A program made the position numbers and the translations under genes. From Acidithiobacillus sulfuriphilus (GTDB lineage: Bacteria; Pseudomonadota; Gammaproteobacteria; Acidithiobacillales; Acidithiobacillaceae), in assembly GCF_003721225.1 (NCBI RefSeq), contig NZ_RIZI01000158.1, positions 1 to 24,450 of the forward strand: a DNA stretch of 24,450 bases, given 5' to 3'. Shown here in pieces: positions 9,054 through 15,760 of the stretch. Every line of letters starts with the position of its first letter. Positions within the stretch are counted from its first letter, which is position 1. A model generated the notes under the pieces. That model saw only the letters and a list, made by a program, of their open reading frames with translations. It had not been told where the DNA came from and made no database searches.

Positions 9054-9271
9054 ATGCGCAACATGGCAAAGCAAAATCCAGAACTAGAGAGAACCATCAA
9101 TATGTCTAACATTGTAAATCAAGAGCCGGGCCAGCCGTGGACGGGGCCGGACTGGCCCCCGCCGGATGAGCCGTGGACGCCGCGCCGGCGCCCCCTCCGA
9201 TTCAGGTTCCGGAACCGGCCCCTCCGGCGACTGGACCGGAACCGCACTGGTCCCCGCCGGAGGATGTGTAA
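9054..9271 (+). pseudogene. Small Trp/Pro-rich protein with an apparent -1 frameshift
   Basis: The frame from ATG 9054 gives a plausible acidic, Trp/Pro-rich sequence up to about 9180 (EPGQPWTGPDWPPPDEPW), then becomes Arg-rich and unnatural. From about 9173 the -1 frame continues the same composition (APAPPPIQVPEPAPPATGPE, then PHWSPPEDV) to a TAA at 9269-9271. The two halves look like one protein of about 70 residues. The shift must lie after the -1-frame TGA at 9167-9169; a C5 run at 9191-9195 is the likeliest place. It may be a mutation, a sequencing error or a real slip. ATGs at 9063 and 9102 are alternative starts. No known family was recognised. Confidence 0.5.
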
Positions 9272-9346
9272 CGGCTTGCAATCCAAAACGGCGTACCTTG
9301 GCGCCCATTCAGGAAATGGAACTTACAAATACGGTAAGCATCAGAG

Positions 9347-9400
9347 GGGGTCTTGAGAGAGAGTTGCGACATTGCCAAGCCGCAACTCTCAAGAGACCCC
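9347..9400. repeat. Large imperfect inverted repeat
   Basis: GAGAGTTGCG (9359-9368) pairs perfectly with CGCAACTCTC (9381-9390) around a 12-base loop. The outer parts GGGGTCT (9347-9353) and AGACCCC (9394-9400) extend the stem with a small internal loop. It lies in the 260-bp gap between two small genes and has no T-run. Confidence 0.75.
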
Positions 9401-9416
9401 TACGACATCGCCAAGC
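9368..9416 (+). repeat. Direct repeat of GACATYGCCAAGC
   Basis: The 13-mer at 9368-9380 (GACATTGCCAAGC, in the loop of the hairpin) recurs at 9404-9416 as GACATCGCCAAGC with one difference. Each copy is followed by a GCAACT motif. Confidence 0.7.
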
Positions 9417-9532
9417 AAGCAACTTTCTGGGATCACTTTATTGGGCTTCCCAGTCAGTCAAATGGATAATGCTGGATAGAGGTGCAGCTATAAGCCGGTT
9501 GGAAGATCAGCCCAGTAAGGGAGGCAAATAAA

Positions 9533-9823
9533 ATGGCAAAAGACGATAGAGACAATTGGTGGGTATTTAAGGTTCCCAAAATATCTATTTGGTGGTTAGT
9601 TTGGGCGGCCATGCTCGGTGGCTACATTTATTATCAATATGGCTATGTGAAAAACTCAGGACATTCTGAGCACAAACAATATGCACCATATAATCATGAT
9701 AAGACCAATCCGTTAAAAAATGGGGGTAGCGTATCACAGTTGCCTCAACTGGCAAAAACGATTGGCGATAAATCGTCAGATGATATATTGCGAAGATCTG
9801 AGGCATCGAAAGGCACAAAATAA
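9533..9823 (+). CDS. Small single-pass membrane protein
   Basis: This is a 96-residue protein with a short charged, Trp-containing N terminus (MAKDDRDNWWVFKVPKISIW), one TM helix at residues about 19-38 (WLVWAAMLGGYIYYQYGYV) and a hydrophilic C-terminal tail. Nothing in the tail is recognisable. GGGAGG lies 9 bases before the ATG at 9533. The plus-strand orientation fits the envelope-protein run from 6057, but the 260-bp structured gap before it may hold its own promoter. Function is unknown. Confidence 0.7.
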   Translation: MAKDDRDNWWVFKVPKISIWWLVWAAMLGGYIYYQYGYVKNSGHSEHKQYAPYNHDKTNPLKNGGSVSQLPQLAKTIGDKSSDDILRRSEASKGTK

Positions 9824-9884
9824 GACCATTAGTAATGTTGATTGTAAAGCCAGTAACCAATGTCGATGATCATGCTTTTTGGGG

Positions 9885-10004
9885 ATGGAAATGTTTAAGC
9901 TAAAAAGGATACTTATCGTTCTGTGTATTATCGCGATCATCTGGCTCGTATTATTCGGGATTTTCTGGATGATTCCGGAATGCAGTGGGATACGTTTTTT
10001 ATAA
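9885..10004 (+). CDS. 39-residue single-TM microprotein
   Basis: A short frame encodes MEMFKLKRILIVLCIIAIIW followed by LVLFGIFWMIPECSG and a stop at 10002-10004. It is a basic N terminus and one long hydrophobic helix, as in many small membrane proteins. The second ATG (9891) has GGGG at 9881-9884 at good distance and may be the true start, giving 37 residues. It is 61 bases downstream of the previous small membrane protein and convergent with the minus-strand operon ending at 10139. Confidence 0.5.
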   Translation: MEMFKLKRILIVLCIIAIIWLVLFGIFWMIPECSGIRFL

Positions 10005-10138
10005 TATCCAGTCGTCCTTTTTTATTCATGGTATAGTACAGCAGAGCTGTTTACCAGGTGATCCATAGTTTGTGCATCTGTTACGCTCAGACACATCATA
10101 TTTATTTTGTTTTAGGAAGAAGTTATGCCGATATCGTA

Positions 10139-10597
10139 TCAATGTATCGAACTATCCGCGTTGCTCACAGTTGACGAATGGGCGCGCGCATAACCAGCAA
10201 TGTTGTAGCCAGAAATATTGGGTGCGGCAGATACCGTTGATTCAGTACTTGCTGAAATAGTCGATATTGACGGTATTGTGGGCGCCCAGACCTTGGCCTG
10301 TTTAATCCACCAATTCTGATAAGCAGCCTGCTGAGACAGGGCCTTCTCGTGACTTTTGTAGATATGCATTGCTACACCCGGAACGGTGCCACAAATAATG
10401 ATTAACGCCCATAGTAGTACTGGGCGGCGCAGAACAGGTTTCCAAAACCATATGAACAATAAGTAAGCTACGATACCTGCAACCAGGCTGAGCGTAGTAA
10501 TCAGTGATCCGAACCAGCCAAACACGAGACCCAGAATAAAAACTAACGCCAAACGCATTATACGGACGAATCTTTGGTTGTTTTCCGATCGTTGCAC
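10139..10597 (-). CDS. Small two- to three-TM membrane protein
   Basis: This is a 152-residue protein starting with GTG at 10597, preceded by GGAGGTG. Hydrophobic segments lie at residues about 14-32 (LALVFILGLVFGWFG), 34-52 (TTLSLVAGIVAYLLFIWFW) and 60-78 (PVLLWALIIICGTVPGVAM). The C-terminal half is a Ser/Thr-rich tail (STISASTESTVSAAPNISGY). It is the last gene of the minus-strand run beginning at 14583, about 125 bases after the PrsW-like protease gene. No family was recognised. Its position suggests it is an accessory subunit or substrate of the module; that is inference. Confidence 0.65.
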   Translation of the reverse strand: MQRSENNQRFVRIMRLALVFILGLVFGWFGSLITTLSLVAGIVAYLLFIWFWKPVLRRPVLLWALIIICGTVPGVAMHIYKSHEKALSQQAAYQNWWIKQAKVWAPTIPSISTISASTESTVSAAPNISGYNIAGYARAHSSTVSNADSSIH

Positions 10598-10721
10598 GGC
10601 ACACCTCCATATCGTTCACTGACAGTTCATGACGACATTTGCACGCCAAGTTGTTTGTTGGCCATTTGCATTCGGCTTTTACGCGAGGTTACCACTCTGC
10701 GATTGTCAAAACAGATACTCG

Positions 10722-11861
10722 CTACTTTTGTATAAGTCCTTGCATCTTACTATAACGCGCAACCTCGTGATATCCCACTTCGAGCAAAGCGAATACGACA
10801 GCCCAACCAATTGCGCCAAGCAAGATATAATTTAAACCATAGGGAAGAGATGGAGCATTATCCCAAAGGGTGTGCAGAGCTACGGGTATGGAAAAAACCG
10901 ATAAAAACCGCCAATCGATCAGGGTTGCAATTATGGTATTATGTACCTTTCGCCGTAACCAGAACATACCACCGCTAATCGCTGTCCAGATTATGTGACC
11001 GAAGGGAGAGAGCATTCCCCGCATGACTATCGAGACAGTGGCACCCCCAACACCATTGTTCAGCAAGCCCTGAAAGGCAAATCCAGCCGATTCAAAGGCC
11101 GCAAATCCAGCGCCTACTGCAGCGCCAAAGAGAATGCCGTTGAGCGTATAGCGGTAACGCGCGCGATCCAGGGATCGCGTGAGATAAACCACCGCCAGCA
11201 GCTTCGCTATCTCTTCCACCGGGCCCGCGATGATCAGTGACCTGAATCCAATGGCGCTGCCCCATGAGTAAAAATACAGGGCAGATAATATAGCGAGAGC
11301 GCTTCCTGCAATGAGGAATCTAGCCAGGAGCACGGTGGAAACGTTTTTAGGGGTATTCCATTCAAAGAAGAGTGCAAGAATGGATGTTGGAATGGCAAAA
11401 GAACCTATGATTATCAGACCTGGAATCAGGTTGATATCTGCAGACATTATAAATGTCACGTAAAAAATAAAGAATGCGCCAAGAGAAAATGAAAACAGCC
11501 TAAAAAACAGCCACGGACTGACAATGTGGGACATGGATGCATTGAGGGTTGGCGTTGTTTCAATAAAGCCAACGGAAGCGGCCAACTCCACATCGTCTGG
11601 TGTGTGTCTCTTAAACAGGTGCGCAAAAAAATGGCGTAGGGTAAACCACTGTTCCTCAGCGATGGTCAGCTCCTGTTCCAGCATATTAGGATGGCTAGAC
11701 GGAACTTCAGGGCGCAGTGCCATCGCGTTGCCCCGTGTGTGGCTCAGGAAAACGCGTCGAACCATATTCTTGATCGCATGATAAATTCCCGCGAGGATCA
11801 CAGAGATGACCCAGTACAACAGGATGACCAACGGTGCGAGGATTAATGTTGCGGTGTTCAT
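10722..11861 (-). CDS. PrsW-type glutamic intramembrane protease
   Basis: This is a polytopic membrane protein of 379 residues. Motifs of the PrsW family (CAAX-protease-related, cutting within membranes) are present in order: GPVEEIAK (E216/E217), NGILFGAAVGAGFAAFES, the histidine segment SPFGHIIWTAISGG, and ALHTLWD near the C terminus. The conserved Glu pair and His residues are those thought to be catalytic. An N-terminal TM helix and a cytoplasmic linker of about 80 residues precede the core; there are about eight helices in all. ATG 11861 is preferred because GGAGAG precedes it; ATG 11873 in the same frame has no ribosome-binding site. PrsW cleaves anti-sigma factors in Bacillus; here a membrane partner encoded nearby is a plausible substrate (inference). 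Confidence 0.88.
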   Translation of the reverse strand: MNTATLILAPLVILLYWVISVILAGIYHAIKNMVRRVFLSHTRGNAMALRPEVPSSHPNMLEQELTIAEEQWFTLRHFFAHLFKRHTPDDVELAASVGFIETTPTLNASMSHIVSPWLFFRLFSFSLGAFFIFYVTFIMSADINLIPGLIIIGSFAIPTSILALFFEWNTPKNVSTVLLARFLIAGSALAILSALYFYSWGSAIGFRSLIIAGPVEEIAKLLAVVYLTRSLDRARYRYTLNGILFGAAVGAGFAAFESAGFAFQGLLNNGVGGATVSIVMRGMLSPFGHIIWTAISGGMFWLRRKVHNTIIATLIDWRFLSVFSIPVALHTLWDNAPSLPYGLNYILLGAIGWAVVFALLEVGYHEVARYSKMQGLIQK

Positions 11862-11960
11862 TGCGCTCTCCATAATTTAGTGGATAGTTTTTCTGTCTTG
11901 GTTATGGTGAAACTAAATGGTGTACCCAAGAATACGTGACATTACTGCTAATGCCGTCGC

Positions 11961-12461
11961 TTATTTAACCCTATGGGATTGAATAAAGTACTTCATATTC
12001 ATCTTCGCGGCCTTATTTCCTTGGACTGCAGCTGCGTTGATCCAGAACTCTGCCTGAGCCATACTCTTGGGTGTCCCCCAGCCGTGGTAGTATGCAGTAC
12101 CCAGAGCGTTTTGCGCCGGCGGAAAACCCGCATGGGCGGATTTCGCGATCCAATAAAATGCTTGGCTTTGGCTTTTCTGGACGCCAGTTCCATGAAAATA
12201 GGCTAGTCCCAGCAAGTATTCTGCCGGATGGTATCCGTGTGACGCTGCTTTACGGACAAAAAGCAGATAATTCGCGAAACTCTGGGGCAGGTCCGGACTA
12301 ACGACGTAGTGCACAGACCGTTCCCAATCTCCGATGTATTTCAGGGAATGCTCGTTCCACAGGGGCATGCCCCGATCGTAAATAATATATGCTAGAAAAC
12401 CAGTGTAGCTAAGGAGGATGATTAGCAATAGTGAGTGGGTGGTTGTCCATTTTACCGACAT
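11961..12461 (-). CDS. Membrane-anchored Sel1-repeat protein
   Basis: This is a 166-residue protein with a signal-anchor helix at residues about 9-28 (SLLLIILLSYTGFLAYIIY), putting the rest outside the cytoplasmic membrane. Residues about 68-155 contain two clear Sel1 repeats (AEYLLGLAYFHGTGVQKSQS, then AQNALGTAYYHGWGTPKSMA) plus flanking partial ones ending in AAAVQGNKAAKMNMKY. The ending resembles the last repeat of the STAND protein at 15761. The ATG overlaps the end of the upstream frame by 10 bases (ATGTCGGTAA), which signals translational coupling. The PrsW gene follows 87-100 bases downstream. It is probably a periplasmic binding partner within the module. Confidence 0.88.
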   Translation of the reverse strand: MSVKWTTTHSLLLIILLSYTGFLAYIIYDRGMPLWNEHSLKYIGDWERSVHYVVSPDLPQSFANYLLFVRKAASHGYHPAEYLLGLAYFHGTGVQKSQSQAFYWIAKSAHAGFPPAQNALGTAYYHGWGTPKSMAQAEFWINAAAVQGNKAAKMNMKYFIQSHRVK

Positions 12462-12830
12462 ATTATGTGTTCCTGTTCAGGAAATAAATCATTTTTAATA
12501 TTATCCTTATAATCATCTGACGCTTTGGGATGATTGGCCCGGCGTGGATTTCCGATGCTGAACGAAATATCTATTTGACATTCGCAAAGGCATGCCATTC
12601 CGGCCAGAATATCGTTCTGACCGCCGTCTGAATTGCGGAAAGCTTGGAAGACGCTCAGCACGCAGCGCTGCAACCCATCGGGCCCGTATAACAAGCTGAT
12701 GATGAAACAGGTTGAGACCATTTGGATTCTCCGGCGTAATCCCACCAGTATCATCGACGCTGGTTAGTTCCATTGCTGAACGTTCTATCGTTTTTCGTCC
12801 GATGTATTCAATGAGGTATTTGAGCGTCAT
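12452..12830 (-). pseudogene. Small gene between SLATT-like and Sel1 genes, apparent +1 frameshift
   Basis: ATG 12830 overlaps the stop of the SLOG/SLATT-like gene by 23 bases and begins MTLKYLIEYIGRKTIERSAM, then SVDDTGGITPENPN. That frame later becomes Arg-rich and stops at 12513. The +1 frame from about 12700 gives an ordinary acidic sequence (YGPDGLQRCVLSVFQAFRNS, GMACLCECQIDISFSIGNP, then KASDDYKDNIKNDLFPEQ) ending at 12452, where it overlaps the Sel1 start. Both ends therefore show operon-type overlaps while the middle needs one frame change, implying one gene of about 125 residues broken or recoded. No family was recognised. Confidence 0.5.
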
Positions 12831-14583
12831 GGGATTTATGTATTAATGCCCAATTGGCATTTTCGATCAATGCTTCCAAGCCGAGCTGTCGAATCAGTTC
12901 CTGTTGTTCATTGATGGAGCCATTATTCATACGATCGCGCGCGACTTCAAATAATTTTAAATTGCGCCGATATTCGCGTATATCATCCTCATAGGCCGCA
13001 AATTCGTTGTAACCAGAAAGTAGTCCGGCTGCCGTCGTCAATAATGGCAGGGAAAAAGCAGCAATGATGATCAGTTGGTTATATTTCGTCAACAAATATT
13101 TGTAGTATAGGCTCAGAAGTAATATCAACACGGCACCGAGTAGAAGGGCTATCTTGATGAAACGGGAAGCCCATCTCGTGTTGGAAGACATGCGATACTC
13201 GCGGCGTTCCGAAGCATTTCTCAGATATTTACGTTGTTCGTCAATCCATTGGTTCTGCACATAGGTGAGATCTTCCGGCGAGGGGCTCGCGCGATAGGTG
13301 ACGCAGGCACCCTGTAAAGCGTACCGTACCCAACCCAGACTTTGACTGTATCGGCGCAAGTACCGCTGTGATACCAAGTCGGGCAAGCCGGCACGAAACC
13401 ACGCGCCCTGCACTCTCAGGCCCTCGGCCAGGGCACGGAAGTCAACGGCCTCCGGGTTTTTTTCCTTTCGTCGCATTTTCCACACCCAGCAGATAATCGT
13501 TGCCAGAGAAATTTCGTAGACCACCAGGCTAATGAACCCCCATCCCCATCCTACCGGGACCGGCGGCCACCCTGGGCCGCCAAAATAGGTTTCTGCGGTC
13601 AGGGCAATCCCAGCCAGGCAGAAAATCCATAGGAAGGAGCGACGCACGTCTTGAACATGTCGCTCCGCGAGTCTGCCGGCGCAGGAAAAACGACGGCTGA
13701 GACGCCGGTATTCCCGTGCAAAAAAATCCTCGCTGGAATCCGCCGAGTGGATTTTCGTGGCGCCGTCATCTTGGGCCAACTCGCCACTGTGCTCACTCTC
13801 TTGTGTCAGGCGCTTATTGTATGTATCAACCCTGGCAAGGGGATCTCCGAACTTCTGATGCGAGGGTGGGATTTTTCGCTCTATCGTTACCCCATGCGGC
13901 AGCGGCGCCTCGTGCCTTCGACGAACATGTACGTGATAGACGATGCCGGTCTCCGGGTCGTCCAATGGGTTGGAGGGAACGAGATTGTTCATGCGTTGTA
14001 GGTCCGTAGCCGGTAATTCAAGAGCCTGCGGTCTCCCGAAGTAGCGGTAATTCACCACTTGCGCGGTTCCCCCGATACCCCGAGCCGGTTTGCCATCCCA
14101 GATGGCGAACAGGATGTGCGCACGCTGGGCGAGATAAATTCCGGCCATGGCATATTGCAAATCGCGGTCGGCATGGCATTCGTTGGTTTCGGGAGATCTG
14201 CCAATTCGCTGCATGTCGACAGAGGCGGCCAGGGGGACGGTGAAGACGGCTTCCGCCTGATGGCAAAGGGCGCGGAAAGCCTCCACCGATTGCGGAAAGT
14301 CCTTTTCGTATTCTTCTACGGCAAACGGAAGAGGGACATACAAGGGGATGCCTCTGTCCAGGATAACCCGTGCAAACAGGCGATCAGCACCTTCAGCCAA
14401 GGAGGATAGGGCCACAAAGGGGGTAAAGGGGTAGGCTTTCTCAAGGGACGTGATCTGTTCGAACAGCCGCTCCCTGACTAGCTCAACATCCTCCAGATCA
14501 CGATGGCCGGTCACACCCAAGACAATAGGCAGGCGACCATCCTGTAGGCAATGTTGGTCATCCGCTTGGAGCGAACCACCCAT
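12808..14583 (-). CDS. SLOG-like domain fused to SLATT-like membrane effector domain
   Basis: This is a 591-residue protein. Residues about 18-190 form a Rossmann-like, DprA/lysine-decarboxylase-type (SLOG) domain: GVTGHRD (23-29), LAEGADRLFA (62-71), RDLQYAMAGIYLAQRAHILF and AIWDGKPARGIGGTAQVV. SLOG domains are thought to bind nucleotide-derived signals. The C-terminal half has two helix pairs (about 316-372 and 476-520) flanked by SLATT-like segments: DFRALAEGLRVQGAWFRAGL, YVQNQWIDEQRKYLRNASER and the end LIENANWALIHKSHD. SLATT proteins are predicted pore-forming effectors in second-messenger conflict systems. GGGGG lies 12 bases before the ATG. It leads the minus-strand run and overlaps the next frame. 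The family reading comes from remembered motifs; activity is inferred. Confidence 0.8.
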   Translation of the reverse strand: MGGSLQADDQHCLQDGRLPIVLGVTGHRDLEDVELVRERLFEQITSLEKAYPFTPFVALSSLAEGADRLFARVILDRGIPLYVPLPFAVEEYEKDFPQSVEAFRALCHQAEAVFTVPLAASVDMQRIGRSPETNECHADRDLQYAMAGIYLAQRAHILFAIWDGKPARGIGGTAQVVNYRYFGRPQALELPATDLQRMNNLVPSNPLDDPETGIVYHVHVRRRHEAPLPHGVTIERKIPPSHQKFGDPLARVDTYNKRLTQESEHSGELAQDDGATKIHSADSSEDFFAREYRRLSRRFSCAGRLAERHVQDVRRSFLWIFCLAGIALTAETYFGGPGWPPVPVGWGWGFISLVVYEISLATIICWVWKMRRKEKNPEAVDFRALAEGLRVQGAWFRAGLPDLVSQRYLRRYSQSLGWVRYALQGACVTYRASPSPEDLTYVQNQWIDEQRKYLRNASERREYRMSSNTRWASRFIKIALLLGAVLILLLSLYYKYLLTKYNQLIIIAAFSLPLLTTAAGLLSGYNEFAAYEDDIREYRRNLKLFEVARDRMNNGSINEQQELIRQLGLEALIENANWALIHKSHDAQIPH

Positions 14584-14928
14584 GGCGTTATGCCCCCTTT
14601 TTTTTTGGGAACGCGTGGTACTCCTTATACGAACGGGCGTACCCCTCCACCCGCTAAAATCTCAGAACCCATGCGAAGCGGGGAGCAATCTGTTGCAACT
14701 CCTTGTATCCGTTGAATGCTCCATGAACATTCAGATCATAGCTCGACATTAAGGGATTGGACACAGTGCATTCAACCCCCCCAAAAGAGGGGGGTTGCGC
14801 TCCGCCCACGCAGTTCCATACTGGTGAAAAATAGTTCCAATGCGCTGTAATGGGACAGGGCCAACGGAAAACCCGCTCCCTCTTCTCCTGCACTTGCAGA
14901 TACAGCTCTGGATACCTGGGGAGGACAC
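14584..14928. promoter_or_regulatory. Divergent intergenic control region
   Basis: The 345 bp between the SLOG/SLATT-like gene and the secreted Sel1 gene must contain the promoters of both operons. A run of nine T (14600-14608) lies just upstream of the minus-strand start, and the C7/G6 hairpin (14776-14794) sits near the middle. No clear -35/-10 pair or operator could be assigned by eye. Confidence 0.5.
14774..14796. repeat. AAC7-AAAAGA-G6TT hairpin
   Basis: A perfect 8-bp stem (AACCCCCC/GGGGGGTT, with one extra C in the left run) closes the loop AAAAGA. The 18-base core 14777-14794 is identical to 3268-3285. It lies 135 bases upstream of the start at 14929. Confidence 0.6.
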
Positions 14929-15582
14929 ATGAAGAAGCCCGTAATCCTGGCCGCCACCCTGCTGGCACTTGTTACCGTCGGTCCTGCTTATGCCGCTAAA
15001 CAACTGGATATAGCGGCCTACAAGGGGGATCCGTCCGATCTGGCCAAACTGGAAACATCTGCGATCCATGGGGATATACAGGCACAGTTCTGGTTGGGGG
15101 CCTATTATGGCTCAGAGGGTGATCGCGCCAAGACCATCCATTGGTACCGAAAAGCCGCGTTACAGGGAGAAGCGCGCGCCGAAAATATCATGGGTCTTGC
15201 CTATTACAAAGGCCGCGGTGTGCCACGGAACTACTTCAAGGCCGTCAGATGGTATAGAAAGGCTGCCCAGCAAGGAGATGCTCTTGCGGAAAATAATCTG
15301 GGCAAAGCCTATTACTTCGGCCAAGGCGTGCCACAGGACTATGCCAAGGCCGCCTACTGGTTCCATAAAGCCGCCCAACAGGGGCTGGTTAATGCGGAGG
15401 CGAATCTGGGCGACGCCTATGCGAATGGACTCGGTGTGCCCAAAAACATACCAGAAGCCATTTATTGGTGGAAAAAGGCCGCTGCACAAGGAGGGCGTGT
15501 GGGCAAGTTGGCACAGCAAAACATCAATTCCTACGAACACCCGGGCCTGACTGAAAACAGCCAAGCTTATCAAAGGGATTAA
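14929..15582 (+). CDS. Secreted Sel1-repeat protein
   Basis: This is a 217-residue protein with a typical Sec signal peptide (MKKPVILAATLLALVTVGPA, cleavage likely after AYA). The mature part is four consecutive Sel1 repeats (residues about 45-205), e.g. MGLAYYKGRGVPRNYFKAVR, LGKAYYFGQGVPQDYAKAAY and LGDAYANGLGVPKNIPEAIY, ending WWKKAAAQGGRVGKLAQQ. GGGGAGGA precedes the ATG. The repeats and the terminal WWK-AAAQGG unit are close to those at the C terminus of the protein encoded next (15761), in the same orientation 178 bases downstream. It thus looks like a soluble version of that protein's external domain, possibly a ligand competitor or co-receptor (inference). Confidence 0.9.
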   Translation: MKKPVILAATLLALVTVGPAYAAKQLDIAAYKGDPSDLAKLETSAIHGDIQAQFWLGAYYGSEGDRAKTIHWYRKAALQGEARAENIMGLAYYKGRGVPRNYFKAVRWYRKAAQQGDALAENNLGKAYYFGQGVPQDYAKAAYWFHKAAQQGLVNAEANLGDAYANGLGVPKNIPEAIYWWKKAAAQGGRVGKLAQQNINSYEHPGLTENSQAYQRD

Positions 15583-15596
15583 TCACCGGTCTTCAA

Positions 15597-15610
15597 CCCC
15601 TCCTTTGGGG
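15597..15610. repeat. Short C4/G4 hairpin before the STAND gene
   Basis: CCCC-TCCTTT-GGGG lies 15 bases after the Sel1 stop and 150 bases before the next start. It is a minimal version of the C/G hairpins elsewhere; its status as a true family member is uncertain. Confidence 0.35.
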
Positions 15611-15760
15611 TATGCTTCACCGAGACGACCCTACGCTCAAACCGTGGGTTTCTTAATGGTTTCCGCTTTTTTAGTGAATGGGGATTGAGACGTTGCCAGG
15701 AGGAGTCGAGGTCCAGGCAGACAGGTCGATTGAGGTTTCCATGCAAAGAGGGTAACGGCC

